From Lucinisca nassula (lineage: Eukaryota > Mollusca > Bivalvia > Lucinida > Lucinidae), in assembly GCA_963580285.1 (NCBI GenBank), contig OY757017.1:17997003-18061002 (forward strand): a stretch of DNA of 64,000 nt, read 5' to 3'. Below are positions 31,690-42,565 of the stretch, one piece after another. Positions within the stretch are counted from its first letter, which is position 1, and the number at the start of each line of letters is the position of its first letter. A model generated the notes under the pieces. The model saw nothing but the letters and a program-made list of their open reading frames with translations, was not told where the DNA came from and made no database searches. Position numbers and translations under genes: made by a program.

Positions 31690-32766
31690 TTTACAAGTTG
31701 GAGATGCCATTTGGCGCAAATTGACAAAACGTGCAGACCAAGATCATACGCAACAGAACTAGGCGCCTGATCAGGACCTATATTGTTTCCAAAAGGCTCA
31801 GACAGAACTAGGCGCCTGATCAGGACCTATATTGTTTCCAAAAAGCTCAGTCAAATTTTCAAAATAAATTTTGAATAAGGTGAAAGATCCCATTTCATTA
31901 AGGAAACACCTCTTTACAAATACATTGCCATTTTTTGCCAAAATTTAGAAATTTTAAGATGAAACATTGTGATATTTTTCCTACTTCGGCCCAAAACATA
32001 GATTGCGGGGACTCGATAGAACCGCCGCGTTGAGGCGATTCTATCGAGTATCCACAATCTATGTTTTTGAGCAGAAATAAGAAAATAATGTATACCCCCT
32101 TAAACCCCAGTTTTATTATATAAAAGTGGGGTATGAGGGGGTCAAAATTATATAGGCGTGTTCTCGTGATGTGGCGCCAAATGGCAAAAATTGCAGATCC
32201 AGACCAGACCTAGCAAAAGTAGGCGTCTGATCAGGACCTACTTTGTTTGCAAACTATTTCAGGCATTTTCCAAATTATACATTTTGAAGAAAACACAACC
32301 TCATACTCGTCAATTTTGAAAAGGACTTGCTCTATTCTACTTGTGGAAGATTTGTCGGAAAATGGTGAAAAAAGTGCAAACCAAGATCAGTTGCAGCAGA
32401 AGTAGGCATATGATCAGGGCCTACATTATATGCAAAGGGTTCAGGCATGTTCTAAATATGTTTCGAAAAAAAAAAAACATACAACACAAACCTGACTCTC
32501 CTAAATTTGAAATGGACTATAATATAAGGTCGAAGATTCCATTTGGTAAAAAATTGGTAAATTAAACAAAACAAAAGTGAAAATTACAAAACAATAATTA
32601 ATCTAAAAAATGGGCCGCTTCTGTGGGTGAATGAAAATGAATTATTTTGGATATCTAAAATAACTGACGATGATGAGGTGTTGTTTTAAACAGCTACCTT
32701 TATAGCCCCAAGTTGCACCTGGGTGTCATAAAAGGTTTGGTCAAGAGACATCCTGCATTTTGACAG
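31690..32766 (+). repeat. TR180 pearl-like element with P1 inserted
   Basis: Several ~180-bp modules, each with GGAAGATCCCATTTGGCGCC-type text, TGCAGACC..GATCAGACG, GGCGCCTGATCAGGACCTA and a CACAACCTCA block. A 51-bp unit is duplicated in tandem at 31750-31845. The right arm is GGGCCGCTTCTGTG..GATGAGGTGTTGTTTTAA..GCACCTGGGTGTCA. The plan (modules between fixed arms) resembles the pearl elements of bivalves; that name is by analogy. Confidence 0.65.
31901..32171 (-). mobile_element. P1 element inside TR180
   Basis: Starts CTCTTTACAAATACATTGCC and ends TATATAGGCGTGTTCTCGTGATG. PAL core with a variant arm (GACTCGATAGAACCGCC / GGCGATTCTATCGAGT) and the AACCCCAGTTTTATT hairpin. Confidence 0.75.
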
Positions 32767-32767
32767 T

Positions 32768-33982
32768 CAAAGTAGAAGTAAAACAAAGATCAGGAATTGA
32801 TACATTTAACTTACTCCACCCATAAAAGACACCGAAGGGGAAGAAATACAAACATTAAGCGACCAGACCATAATGGAAACCTAAACAAAGGAAGGCCATA
32901 AGGACAGTTACTTTCCCACAAAATGGCCATATGGCCATCCAAAATTAAAAGACACAAGTGATACACACAGTAAGTAACAAACAACAACATAAATAAATCG
33001 CCACAGAAGAGCTGCCTTGGAACGGTCAGTGGAAGATTTCCACTGGGGGGGCTTAAATCGATTTGACGTGGCCACAATCCTCGCCCTTACTTCCGTCGCG
33101 ATTAAGACAAATAATTTGTTCAGTCCGCATGAAGGCCTCCTAACTCATCAGTGCAACATCTCCGTGAACACAAACATCAAAGAACCACAGAGGTGAGACA
33201 ACGGTGAGGACTCGACAGCAAGAAACCACTGAAATGCTGGAGCAAAAGAAAACCAACAGTTAGCCTCCGATGGGCCCAACCAGAGACAGAGCATCAGGCA
33301 CCAACCAACATTACCTTGAATTAGATCTCTCTAATTCTCAATAAGCCTTTACGTTGGAGCCGTCATAGAATCTGAGGCCTGACCCACCGGCGTGCAATTA
33401 AAGAGGGAAGCAAAGTTGCCAACCGTGATTGGGTTAACTACCATGCATGCAGTCTGTCGTTTAATATCCATGTTGTACCCTACCTTTTTCATATCGAAGA
33501 ATGATTTTACGAAATTGGGTGCTGAAGTCATTGCGGTTATATATATTTCTGAATTTATATACTAAGTCACCATAAAATTCGGGTTCCGATAGACCTTGTT
33601 GAAGAAGAGATTTAAGTCCAATAAGGAATTTTGAAATTAAATCAGAATGGCGTCTATAAAATTTTGAAAAGGCTTTCCGTAGTTTATGGTACCGATAACC
33701 CTGATTAAGGAGTTTAGCCGTTAATAATTTATTACGAGTGTTGAAGTCAGTTACATGACTACACACTCTAGCAAATCGAATTAATTGCGAAATATAAACG
33801 CCATAGGATGGCGCACGAGGAACATCACCATCCAAAAAAGGAAAATTTACAATCTCAAAATCAAAGTCATCGCGTTTATCATAAATTTTGCACGAAACAA
33901 ATCCATCTACAATAGATAGATGTAAATCCAAAAACGGGGCCTCGGTATCAGAAGAATTTGCTTTATTTAACTGAAGTTCTGG
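32768..33982 (-). pseudogene. RT-A retroelement: RT C-terminal domain plus 3' tail
   Basis: The reference copy of RT-A here. On the minus strand the frame enters near 33981 (ELQLNKANSSDTEAPFLDL) and runs to 33461 with IYDKRDDFDFEIVNFPF, SYGVYISQLIRFARV and LNQGYRYHKLRKAFSKFY. This is the region just after the RT catalytic core in an RT family common in molluscs. Near 33480-33500 the frame shifts; the other frame carries QTACMVVNPITV and FNCTPVGQASDSMTAPT with a stop at 33349. A ~580-bp tail follows, ending in CTTTGTTTTACTTCTACTTTG. The RT core itself is missing (5' truncation). Whether this family belongs to Penelope-like or another retroelement class I cannot settle. Confidence 0.8.
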
Positions 33983-33984
33983 GG

Positions 33985-34085
33985 GGCAACTCCAATCACT
34001 ATGCAGTACCTATATTTTTCACTTTACCCCCAGAATAATGTAAATGGATAACTGACTAGTCCTCCTTTCGGAAATAATCTGATTT
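33985..34085. repeat. TR180 terminal arm fragment
   Basis: CAATCACTATGCAGTACCTATAT..ACTTTACCCCCAG..AATAATGT..TCCTCCTTTCGGAAATAA matches, inverted, the outer arm at 44335-44420. Confidence 0.55.
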
Positions 34086-34090
34086 TCAGC

Positions 34091-34742
34091 AACACGAGTT
34101 GAGGAAAATGGATATAATACGAGGCTTTGGCCCAGAAAACATGTACACTCCATATTTTACACTTCTGTGGTGTATTCCTTGCTTCCAAAGGATAACCCTT
34201 TTATAGAACATATTTAACTTCACTACAGCTGGTGTGTGGGAATGTGTGGCGGCGGTAAAACGTCTCCCTGCCCTACATCATAGTGTAGATTATATTTTCT
34301 TGTCCTTTGGGATCATTGATTCCATTGTAGAATTTTGAAAATATCTGAGGGTCACTGATGAGGCCTAATTGGCCGAAACTAGCTAGTCTGGCCCAGAAAA
34401 CATGTACACTCCATATTTTTCACTTCTGTGGTGTATTCCTTGCTTCCAAAGGATAACCCTTTTATAGAACATATTTGCATTTATCTCTATTCCTCAACGT
34501 GTTTAATAAATTTTAATACAATGCGCACGAATGCCAAATGTTTTTTTTTTTTTTTTTTTCATTTGACATTTAAAACGCTTTTTATTCACGATTGTCATCA
34601 GTAAACGCGATATCACCCCGTACATGCGATGTTACGGGGCGTATCTACATGTAATTAAATTGCATATTTAATCAACTAGTGGATTATCGACTTTATTACA
34701 TGGCGCCATTTCATCCTCAGACGAGACGTCATCTGATAAAAG
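34091..34742 (+). mobile_element. FB4 split by R5
   Basis: The left hairpin arm (CACGAGTTGAGGAAAATGG..GAGGCTTTGG) stops at 34138. The right arm resumes at about 34486 (TCCTCAACGTGTTTAATAAA), followed by CGTTTTTATTCACGATTGTC, CCCGTACATGCGATG and ACTAGTGGATTATCGAC. The R5 repeat fills the gap. Confidence 0.7.
34141..34479 (-). repeat. R5 repeat, ~1.3 monomers, inserted in FB4
   Basis: Reading on the minus strand from 34479 it begins AATATGTTCTATAAAAGGGT, passes one full monomer and ends partway into a second at the TGTTTTCTGGGC box. Confidence 0.75.
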
Positions 34743-35690
34743 ACAATCAGTTCGCTTTGCTTTTATAAACTTAGTGATTGCTTGAAAACACTAAACATAG
34801 ACAAAAAGATTTACTGACAGTATCTATCGCATTAAAACTAAATTGCTTGATACTGTATCGCCGGTTTCGGATTAACAGCTAAAAAGCCTGATATTCCTAT
34901 AAAATGAGTTCTTTCTAGGCTAATTATCTCAAATAAAAAAAAAAGAAACCAAGCTGCCAAAGATATGTCGCACGATCGATGAAAACAAAATGCTTTTTGT
35001 ATCTTCCACTGTTCTATTGAGCAAGATATTGATGGGGAAATATTACCTTTTACGAATCCATGTGATATGTACCCAATTAAATACCTATGCTTTATCTCCA
35101 ACCATGAATACATACTAAACTTAGAGGTCCGTGACACAACACACTTCGTTCTATTGTTGCTTGGCATATTATCAGAATGAAGTCAATGAAACATACAAAA
35201 CAGAATAGTTAGGAATTAATACATTGACCTCACTACCCCAATCATAAAAATCAAAACAAAAAAAAAAAAAAACAAAAAAAAAACATGAACATAAAATAAC
35301 TCCACGAACAAAAACGCGACAAGCGTAAAGCCAAAACGGCAATTACTTCCCAACAAAATGGGAAAACGACTATCCAAACGAAAAAGATATTAGCAATACA
35401 TACATACAAAGTGGAACTATATCAATACAGGGGGGTCGGCGATTTTGCTTCCAATTTTATCGTTTCGAGTACCACTCCATTCCCGTTCGCGGTGCGGTTT
35501 CGATCCGTGGCATTCCCGTTCCATTCCGTCTTTTCCACGATAACACCATTCTAATTGGAACGGGGAACGCATGAGGACCGCTTGACTGGTTCCCAGCATT
35601 CCGGTCCTTAGCCAAAAATTCGTTTCGTCAAATAAAAATCGTTCCCCAAATTAAATAAGCAAAATTGCTGACCCCTTCCCCCTTGTAATA
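34743..35690. other. No recognised feature
   Basis: The frame at 34838-35167 (minus) has no domain I know. Part of it (CATGTGATATGTACCC and GAGCAAGATATTGATGG) resembles 37050-37120 upstream of an RT-A copy, so it may be a decayed upstream portion of RT-A. 35180-35420 has poly-A runs and a degenerate RT-A-like CAAAATGGGAAAACGACTATCC box. Confidence 0.4.
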
Positions 35691-35699
35691 AAGGGATAA

Positions 35700-36249
35700 T
35701 TAAACAAAATAAATGAAATTACAAAAAAAATATAATAATTAAACAAATGGGCCGCTTCTGTGAGTGACTGTGCTATTTACAAGGTGGAAGATGCCCTGTG
35801 GCTCCAGTTAGCAAAATGTGCAGACCAAGGTCATACGCAACAGAAATAGGCGCCTGATCGGGGCCTACATTGTTTCCAACAGATTCAGACATTTTCAAAA
35901 TAAATTTTGAAGACAACGCAACCTCACACTCTTAATTTTTGATACGGTCTTGTGCCATTTACAAGGTAGAAGATCCCATTTGACGCCAAATGGCAAAATA
36001 GTGCAGACCCAGATCAGACGCAGCAGAAAGTGGCCTCTGATCAGGGCCTACATTATATGCTACAGGTTCAGACGTTTTCCAAATGAATTTCGAAAAAAAA
36101 AAAAAAAAACACACACACAATCTGATTCTCCAAGTTAATTAAACAAAATAAATGAACAATTACAAAAATAATTAAGTAAAACAATGGCCGCTTCTGTGAG
36201 TGAAAGAACATGAATTATTTTGGACATCTAGAATAAATGACGATAATGA
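35700..36249 (+). repeat. TR180 element, left part
   Basis: Two modules (GGAAGATGCCCTGTGGC.. and GAAGATCCCATTTGACGCC..), each with a GATCGGGGCC/GATCAGGGCC box, then the right arm GGCCGCTTCTGTGAGTG up to GACGATAATGA. The remainder of the arm is at 36914-37010, after an insertion. Confidence 0.65.
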
Positions 36250-36913
36250 AGTATTCGTTCGTTCGTTCGTTCAAGTTAAGATATTTTATGTCTGCCAAGG
36301 TCGAGTGGACTGAACTCCATATCTCCACAGCGGACAGCGTGGCAGTCGTAGTGGTTTTGTACCCGGAAATGCTGATCGATCGTTACAAAATCCATGTCCG
36401 GCGCGAGTGGCTGGTAGGCTGGCTTGGGCGGCGAAGTCTTGCGACGCTGATTCTTCGGTGGCTCTAGCGGTGTTGGCTTGGAAGGCTCTGGCGAAGAAGG
36501 CGCTGGTGCAGGCGAGGGTGTTGGTCGCTACAGTGTCGGTGCGGGCGCGGGTTCGGCGCTGGCTGTCGTCGGTCTTGTGATGGTGGCCGGAGAGATCGCG
36601 ATGGTCACTGTTGCTGGTGGTGCTGTCTCTTGTAGTGGTCTCTCCTTCTTAGCTTGCTGCTGTGGCTTGACTGTTTTCCTGGGTCTGGTTGGAGCTGCAG
36701 TGCTCAGAACCCAGCGAAGGCTGACTTCACACACTGGTGATGGAGGCCTATTTTAACCTCAGACATCCCGTGAAGTCGGCATGACTTCAAGAAAGTCACA
36801 AGTGACTCCGGCTGACGATATTCTTTCATAGAGATAGACATGCTGTTAGAGAGATATTGACTGTTCGAGAGCTGAACAGAGAGGAATACGGAATGTGGAA
36901 TGATACTGGAATG
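36250..36913 (-). pseudogene. 664-bp insertion encoding a proline-rich frame, function unknown
   Basis: Flanked by an 8-bp direct repeat GATAATGA (36242-36249 and 36914-36921) that rejoins an empty site known from the TR180 copy near 32665. On the minus strand a frame runs from about 36752 to 36280 with one TAG (36528-36530). It includes TAAPTRPRKTVKPQQQAKKE, SPAPAPSSPEPSKPTPLEPP, KNQRRKTSPPKPAYQPL, then a less biased end DMDFVTIDQHFRVQN..HAVRCGDMEF and a stop. A second frame upstream (from 36943, ending at 36704) holds EYRQPESLVTFLKSCRLHG and could join by one frameshift. GC content is well above the surroundings. The minus-strand end carries GAAC repeats like a retroposon tail. It could be a retroposed host mRNA fragment, a transposon protein, or a gag-like/ORF1 piece. 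I do not recognise it. Confidence 0.5.
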
Positions 36914-37010
36914 GATAATGAGGTGTTGTTTTAACAACTTCAATCATTATACAGTACCTATATTTTACCCTTTACCCCCCAGGCAAATATAGATGTTTTC
37001 TCAGAAAGAT
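36914..37010 (+). repeat. TR180 right arm, remainder
   Basis: GATAATGAGGTGTTGTTTTAA then CAATCATTATACAGTACCTATATTT..CTTTACCCCCC, matching the outer arm at 44385 inverted. Confidence 0.6.
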
Positions 37011-37169
37011 ATAGCTTTTCAAACGAAAATGCAACGTTTACAAATACATGCGATATGCACCCTTTTATAACGAACTCTCAGCTGTTAGAAGTGTTGAGCA
37101 AGGTATTGGTGGTAGAAAGGTATAAACTACCGCCTTTTGCTGGCTGAAGAGAGAAATGACGGTCCTACC

Positions 37170-37690
37170 CTAAATCCTTTGCATTCGGGAAGGGTGGAGC
37201 CGGATATGTCCTGGGTTCGACCCTCCGTGATCTAACTGGTTGTTTTCTTCTGCTCTGGCGTCGGATGGTTATTCAGTCCTCAACCCCGATTCATGATGAT
37301 ATTAATCTATACATAACTATTTTACCATGTATTTTATCATGACTCACTGTTGAGCTAAAAAGCCGCCAGTCGGATCAATTTGTTATTGTTATTTTGTTTG
37401 TACTGTACTGGAACTGAGGGCGAGGGTTGAAATTTCATAAACTCTGGAGTTGAACCCCCCCCCCCCCCCGTAGATATACAATTGACCGTCCCAAGGCGGT
37501 CGTTCTAATGCAGTGTCTTAGCTGTTATTTGGCATTGACCCGTTGGTTCACGTTTCGTCTGTTTTTGTGTGTGCCTCCGTGTCACTTTCTATAGGTGACT
37601 TGAGACGTATGCGTTCTTGGATTGTGGCCTTTCCTAGATGACCTTTTCTTACTAGCTGTAATTCATGATCATAACTACCATTGAGTCTCA
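37170..37690 (+). repeat. RT-A subfamily 2, 3' tail
   Basis: GTTCGACCCTCCGTGA, TTTTCTTCTGCTCTGGCGTCGG, CAAGGCGGTCGTTCTAATGC, TGTGTGCCTCCGTGTCACTT and GATTGTGGCCTTTCCT blocks recur in order at 42566-43160. A C run (37447-37470) stands at the variable tract position. Confidence 0.65.
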
Positions 37691-37985
37691 GAGTTTATAA
37701 CGGTTTGTCCTGAAAACTTATTTATAGTTTTAAGTTGGTGTCAGGGGATCTGACTTTAGCCGAATTCTCAGGAATCCAATCGTTGGTTTTCTTATGCTTT
37801 ATTACACGCTGTCGGACTTCATCCTTTATTCCTCTCTTGTTTCATTTTAGTTGAATTTCCTCTCTTGTGGTTCACCATGTTAAAATACAAGTGAAGGCAA
37901 TGATCAGGAATTTTTGTCTATTCTCAAAACACTTACTTATTACTTCCTAAATCAAAAATGTCTTTATGTGAACATAGCCTAGATT

Positions 37986-39649
37986 TTCAAGAATTTCATA
38001 AGAAGTATGATTTGGCTCCGGCAGACGAGGCCACAAACAGCTTCGGCGTTGTTTGACTGCTCCATTATATTAACATTCTTCAGCACGAAACTGACGGTAT
38101 AAAGGTCTATGAGCTACAGCCTTCAAGTTTGCTGTATGTGTTAAAGGCCGTGATAGACTTCAACACTCGCAATAACCGCTAAACTTCTTAATCAGGGGTA
38201 TCGGTATCATAAACTACGTAAATATGTTCTATAAAAAGGTTATCCTTTGGAAGCAAGGAATACACCACAGAAGTGAAAAATATTGGAGTGTACATGTTTT
38301 CTGGGCCAGACATGCTAGTTTCGGCTAATTAGGCCTCATCATTGACCCTCAGATATTTTCAAAATTCTACAATGGAATCAATGATCCCAAAGGACAAAAA
38401 ATATAATTTACATTATGATGTAGGGCAGGGAGACGTTTTACCGCCGCCACACATTCTCACACACCAGCAATAGTGAAGTTAAATATGTACTATAAAAGGG
38501 TTATCCTTTGGAAGCAAGGAATACACCACAGAAGTGAAAAATATGGAGTGTACAAGTTTTCTGGGCCAGATTAGCTAGTTTCGGCCAATTAGGCCTCATC
38601 CGTGACCCTCAGATATTTTCAAAATTCCACAATGGAATCAATGATTCCAAAGGACAAGAAAATATAATCTACACTATGATGTATTGCAGGGAGACGTTTT
38701 ACCGCCGCCACACATTCCCACACACCAGCTGTTGTAAAGTTAAATATGTTCTATAAAAGGGTTATCTAAGTTTTATAGACGTCATTTTGATTTGGTTTCA
38801 AAATTCAATGTTGGACATAAAACACTTCTGCAACAAGGCCTATCGGAACCCGAATTCTGTGTTGACTTATTATATAAATTTAGAAAAAAACACATGCGTG
38901 TAATGACTTTAGTACCCAATTTCGTAAAATCGTTCGTCGATACATAAAGATTGGGTACAACATAAATGTTACAAAACAGACTGCATGCATGATGGTTAAC
39001 CCAATCACGGTTGGCAACTTTGCTTCCCTCTTTGATTGCACACCGGTGGATCGGGTCTAAGATTATATGACGGTTCCAGCGTAAAACATAAATGGAATTT
39101 TTGTATTCTTTATGTTGGTTGGCGCCTGATGCTCCGTGTATGGTCAAGCCCCTCGGAGTCTAACTGTTGGTTTTCTTTTGCTCCAGCAATTCTGTTGTTG
39201 TATGCTGTCGAGTCCTCAACCTTGTTTCATCTCTGTAGTCTTTTGATTTGTATGTTCGCGGAGATGTTAGACTGATGAGTTAGGACGCCTTCATGCGGAC
39301 TAAACAAAATTAGTGTATACCGCGACAGAGGTAAGGGCGAGGATTATGGCTATGTAAAATCGATTTAAGCCCTCCAGTGGAATTCTTTCCACTGACCGTT
39401 CCAAGGCGGTTCTTCTGTGGCGGTTTATTTATGTTGTTGTTTGTTACTTACTGTGTGTATCACTTGTGTCTTTTTATTTTGGATGACCATTTGGCCATTT
39501 TGTGGGAAAGTAACTGTCCTTATGGCCTTCCTTTGTTAAGGTTTCCATTAGGGTCTGGTCGCTTCATGTTTGTGTTTCTTTCCCTTTGGTGTCTTTGATG
39601 GGTGCAGTAAGTTAATTGTATCGATTCCTGAACTTTGTTTTACTTCTAG
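37986..39649 (+). pseudogene. RT-A copy with RT remnants, split by R5
   Basis: Fragments of the RT-A protein in order: YDLAPADEATNSFGVV and LHYINILQHETDG (about 38000-38100, upstream of the RT core), a jump over the core to DFNTRNNR and GYRYHKLR (38155-38221), the R5 insertion, then FYRRHFDL-like, LQQGLSEPEF, NFVKSF (38770-38950), the CTPVG-region box near 39035, and the 3' tail to GAACTTTGTTTTACTTCTAG. Stops and shifts throughout, and the catalytic core is deleted. Confidence 0.75.
38221..38768 (+). repeat. R5 tandem (two monomers) inserted in the RT-A frame
   Basis: Monomer starts AATATGTTCTATAAAAAGG at 38221, 38483 and (partial) 38744, so the period is ~261 bp. It interrupts RT-A within the codons after GYRYHKLR; the RT-A text resumes at TTTTATAGACGTCATTTTG. 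Confidence 0.85.
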
Positions 39650-39939
39650 TTCCTACGCTATATTGGTTACCTAATCTTCACCAAAGACCATGCAAAACAC
39701 AAGTTATTGCATATTGAAGTTTTTTTTACAACTACTGAACATTCATAAATATTAACTGCGTGTCTTACCGTCATCAAATAGCATGTTATTAAATACTGCG
39801 ACAGTCTATCAAAGATCGGGGAGATATATGTTTGGTCTATTAAGGATTCGAATGATGTTTTATAATAATTAAAATCCAGTCCGTTCGTGCTATTAGTCTG
39901 TCTACGAATGGTTTTGGTCTGTAATGACAGAAAAGCTTA

Positions 39940-40808
39940 TTTTGCTTTTTGATGTGCCAAAAGTCGATATGAATATTTGGAATGTCAAGAGGCTTGCGAA
40001 GCACTTTCATGTTTACTGGATAACATCTATATTAGGTTTGGATCTAAATTACATAGACAGGTATTTGGTATTCTGTTGGGTACAAACTGTGCTCCTTTTG
40101 TTACAGATTTGTTTCAATTTTGTTATGAAAAAGAATTCATGTTGTCCCTTTCTAAAAATAAACAAACCAATGTAATCGAGGCGTTTTACTCTACCTCTTG
40201 ATATTTGGATGATCTTTTAAATATTGTGAGTGTTTAATTTTACGTCTCACCAACAGCTAAGGTCATACGGAGACGGGTTGTCAGTTTAAAGTCCCATCCG
40301 AAAGTCTGGCGAAGCCCGGATCCTGTGATGCCCGGTTTACAGACGAATAGTATAACCACTACACCACGGAGGCTTCAAAATATTGTCAATAGAACGAAAA
40401 GTTGGTAGAATAAATCCGAAAGAGTTGCAGTTCAATATGGTTAACTAAGATGACTCTGTAGCCCCATATTTGGACGTAATTCTGACTGTATATTTGTCTC
40501 CCAACATTTATGATAAAAGCGATGATTTCATTTTTGGAATTGTAATTGTTTTCTTCCATCTTTTGGGGTTTACAATTTACAGCTAATTCGTTTTACTAGT
40601 GCTTTTTGTCATGCTGATGACTTTAATGATCGTAACATAAGTTGATTGAAAAAAATCTAAAACAAGGCTATCGGTGTCATAAACTGTGCAAATCATTTCA
40701 AACTTGTATACAGTCGCCGTTATGACATTATTTCCAAATATGACATGTCTTTGAAGACTCGTCTGCAACATGGACTGTCGGAACCTGAATTATATGGAGA
40801 TTTAGTTT
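39940..40808 (+). pseudogene. RT-A copy with the reverse transcriptase catalytic core
   Basis: The only RT core kept well in the window. The frame near 39977-40201 reads CLLDNIYIRFGSKLHRQVFG, LGTNCAPFVTDLF and CYEKEFMLSLSKN. A TGA at 40199-40201 (CGA expected) is followed at once by YLDD (40202-40213), the two-aspartate active-site motif. A SINE-C interrupts it at 40228-40377. Beyond it come ELQFN, PYLDVILTVYLSPNIYDK, DDFIFGIVIV, DDFNDRN and LQHGLSEPELYGDLVYK, with several shifts and stops. Inactive. Confidence 0.8.
40228..40377 (-). repeat. SINE-C with 9-bp target duplication
   Basis: On the minus strand: GCCTCCGTGGTGTAGTGGTT (A box TGGTGTAGTGG), a decayed B box (CATCACAGGATCC), a body with GACTTTAAACTGACAACCC and GGTGAGACGTAAAATTAAAC. 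AAATATTGT occurs on both sides (40219-40227, 40378-40386). Confidence 0.75.
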
Positions 40809-40938
40809 ATAAATCAGCCAGCGCATGACAAATCTTACAAGGAGGCTTGAGAGACCAGCGAAGACTCAGCGCAGCCTCTGCATTCGCGCAGTCTGATCAG
40901 AGTCTTTACTAATCGAGTGTACCTACTGTAGGCTAATA

Positions 40939-42260
40939 CGAGGACTGTTCAAATATGAATGTAAGTAGAACGTTTTCGCATACACTAATGCGAAAATCAC
41001 CTGGAAATAAATATCACAGGGTAGAAAAACATTTTACCTATACATTAATACCAGACCTGTTAAAATCCGTCCATTTTAGCCACGTATATCGTTCGATAAA
41101 CACTGTCAACCTTTGTATACTAATACAAAACATGGTTGGAAGAAGGTCAGAGTACGGCGTTGAAATACGGTCCTATATTAAGAATCGTTGTATTCTTGGT
41201 ATACGGTGCAAAGACATTTTTGATGAAATATGTTCGGTTTAGGGGCATAATGAAATGTCTTTTCGTTGGTGTAAGAAATTCAGCTGTGGGCTAGGCTCAA
41301 CAGAAGATGCACCACATGATCGTCGGCCGAAAAGAGTAACATCTGCCAAGATGGTTGCTAGAGTGAAGGAAATAGTTGCTACCGATGCACGATACACCAA
41401 TAGGCAAATAGCTAGTATGGTTGGCATCTCATTAGGAGCAGCTCGTACAATTCTGAAACGGGATTTGAAAATGAGAAAGATCTGTGCTAGATGGATTCCC
41501 ATCTGTTGACAGATGAGCAGAAAAAGACACGCGTTCAGTGCGCCAAAAAGTTGCTTAAAAAGTTTCCAAATTACAATGCACGGTCTTTCGGTAATGTCGT
41601 CACAGGTGACGAGACATGGTTTCACTTTTTTGAGCCAAAACGAAAGATTCAGAACAAAATATGGGCAACAAAGTATTGCAAAGACCATGCGTTGCAAAGC
41701 GGACCATGAGCATCAAGAAGGTAATGTATGCCATATTCTTTTCAAATCAGGGCCCTGCTATTCAGGTTGCTGTGCCTAAAGGCAAATCTGTAAATGTGAA
41801 GTTTTACAAGAATAAAGTTCTTCGAAAACTGAAGAAATATTTCAAAGAACGAAGACCCGCAACTGGTTTGGCCAATGTCAGATTGCTACATGGCAATGCG
41901 TCATCGCACAAGGCGTTCATTGTGCAAGACTATCTGAAGCAGGAAAAGGTTGTTGAACTCCCTCACCCCCCGTATTCCCCTGACCTTGCCCCGTTTGACT
42001 TTTGTTTGTTCCCGCGGCTGAAAAATACCTTTCTGGTCGAAAATTTGTACAGCGCAAACACCTCGGTTCTGCAATATTCCAGTGTTCATAGTATACCTCG
42101 AAAAGACTACCAAAATGCATTCAGTGATTGGATCAGAAGACTGAAAGTTTGTATATCTTTTAAAGGGGAATACTTTGAGGGGACAAAATAAATTTTCATC
42201 GAAATCTATCACGGAATCATTTTTATGTGCTTAGTTACATTCATATTTGAACAGTCCTCG
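40939..42260 (+). mobile_element. Complete mariner-like element with perfect terminal repeats
   Basis: The ends are 26-bp identical inverted repeats starting CGAGGACTGTTCAAATATGA. TA lies outside both (40937-40938, 42261-42262). Length 1322 bp, normal for mariner. The transposase within is broken. Confidence 0.9.
41132..42191 (+). pseudogene. Mariner transposase (DD34D), broken at several points
   Basis: Starts at ATG 41132 (MVGRRSEYGVEIRSYIKN). An in-frame TAG at 41240 follows CSV. The helix-turn-helix region RYTNRQIASMVGISLGAART is clear. A one-base loss near 41499 shifts into DSHLLTDEQKK and VTGDETWFHFFEPK, which has the first catalytic aspartate. Another shift near 41683 leads to RPCVAKRTMSIKK. 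The second acidic site reads LLHGNASSH where the family has HDN; CAT GGC AAT differs from GAC by one base. Exactly 34 residues later comes the third aspartate in APFDFCLF. Stop at 42189-42191. The family cuts and pastes into TA; this copy cannot. Confidence 0.9.
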
Positions 42261-42345
42261 TATCTATGCAAGGGGACATAGACAAATGGTCTTGTCATAG
42301 TGGATGGGTGCGTAGGTTCATTTGAGTCTCTGCTGGTAACACCGG

Positions 42346-42400
42346 TCTTATTGTAGATTTTGTCATGCGACGGTTTTATTGTAGATTTTGTCATGCGACG
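42346..42400. repeat. 27-bp tandem duplication
   Basis: TTATTGTAGATTTTGTCATG..CGACGG occurs twice in a row. Confidence 0.85.
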
Positions 42401-42565
42401 GCGACACACTGATGAAGATTAAATATCAGAAAGACCTCTGTGTCACTAAGTTTGGTTTAGTTACGCCTTAATTCAAAAGAATACAAGATAGTGATAATTT
42501 TTCTGTTAAGTTCAGGCAATTTGTTTGCGAAATACACATACACAAATTGGCTGTAGCATGGATAT

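Noticed and set aside
32768..33982. An endogenous retrovirus
   Set aside because: No long terminal repeats, gag, protease, integrase or envelope text seen; the copy is 5'-truncated with a non-coding tail and related copies show target duplications, so it is a non-viral retroelement.
36478..36756. A glycine/alanine-rich plus-strand protein
   Set aside because: It is the reverse of the proline-rich minus-strand frame; the minus frame has the less repetitive end and a plausible stop before the GAAC tail.
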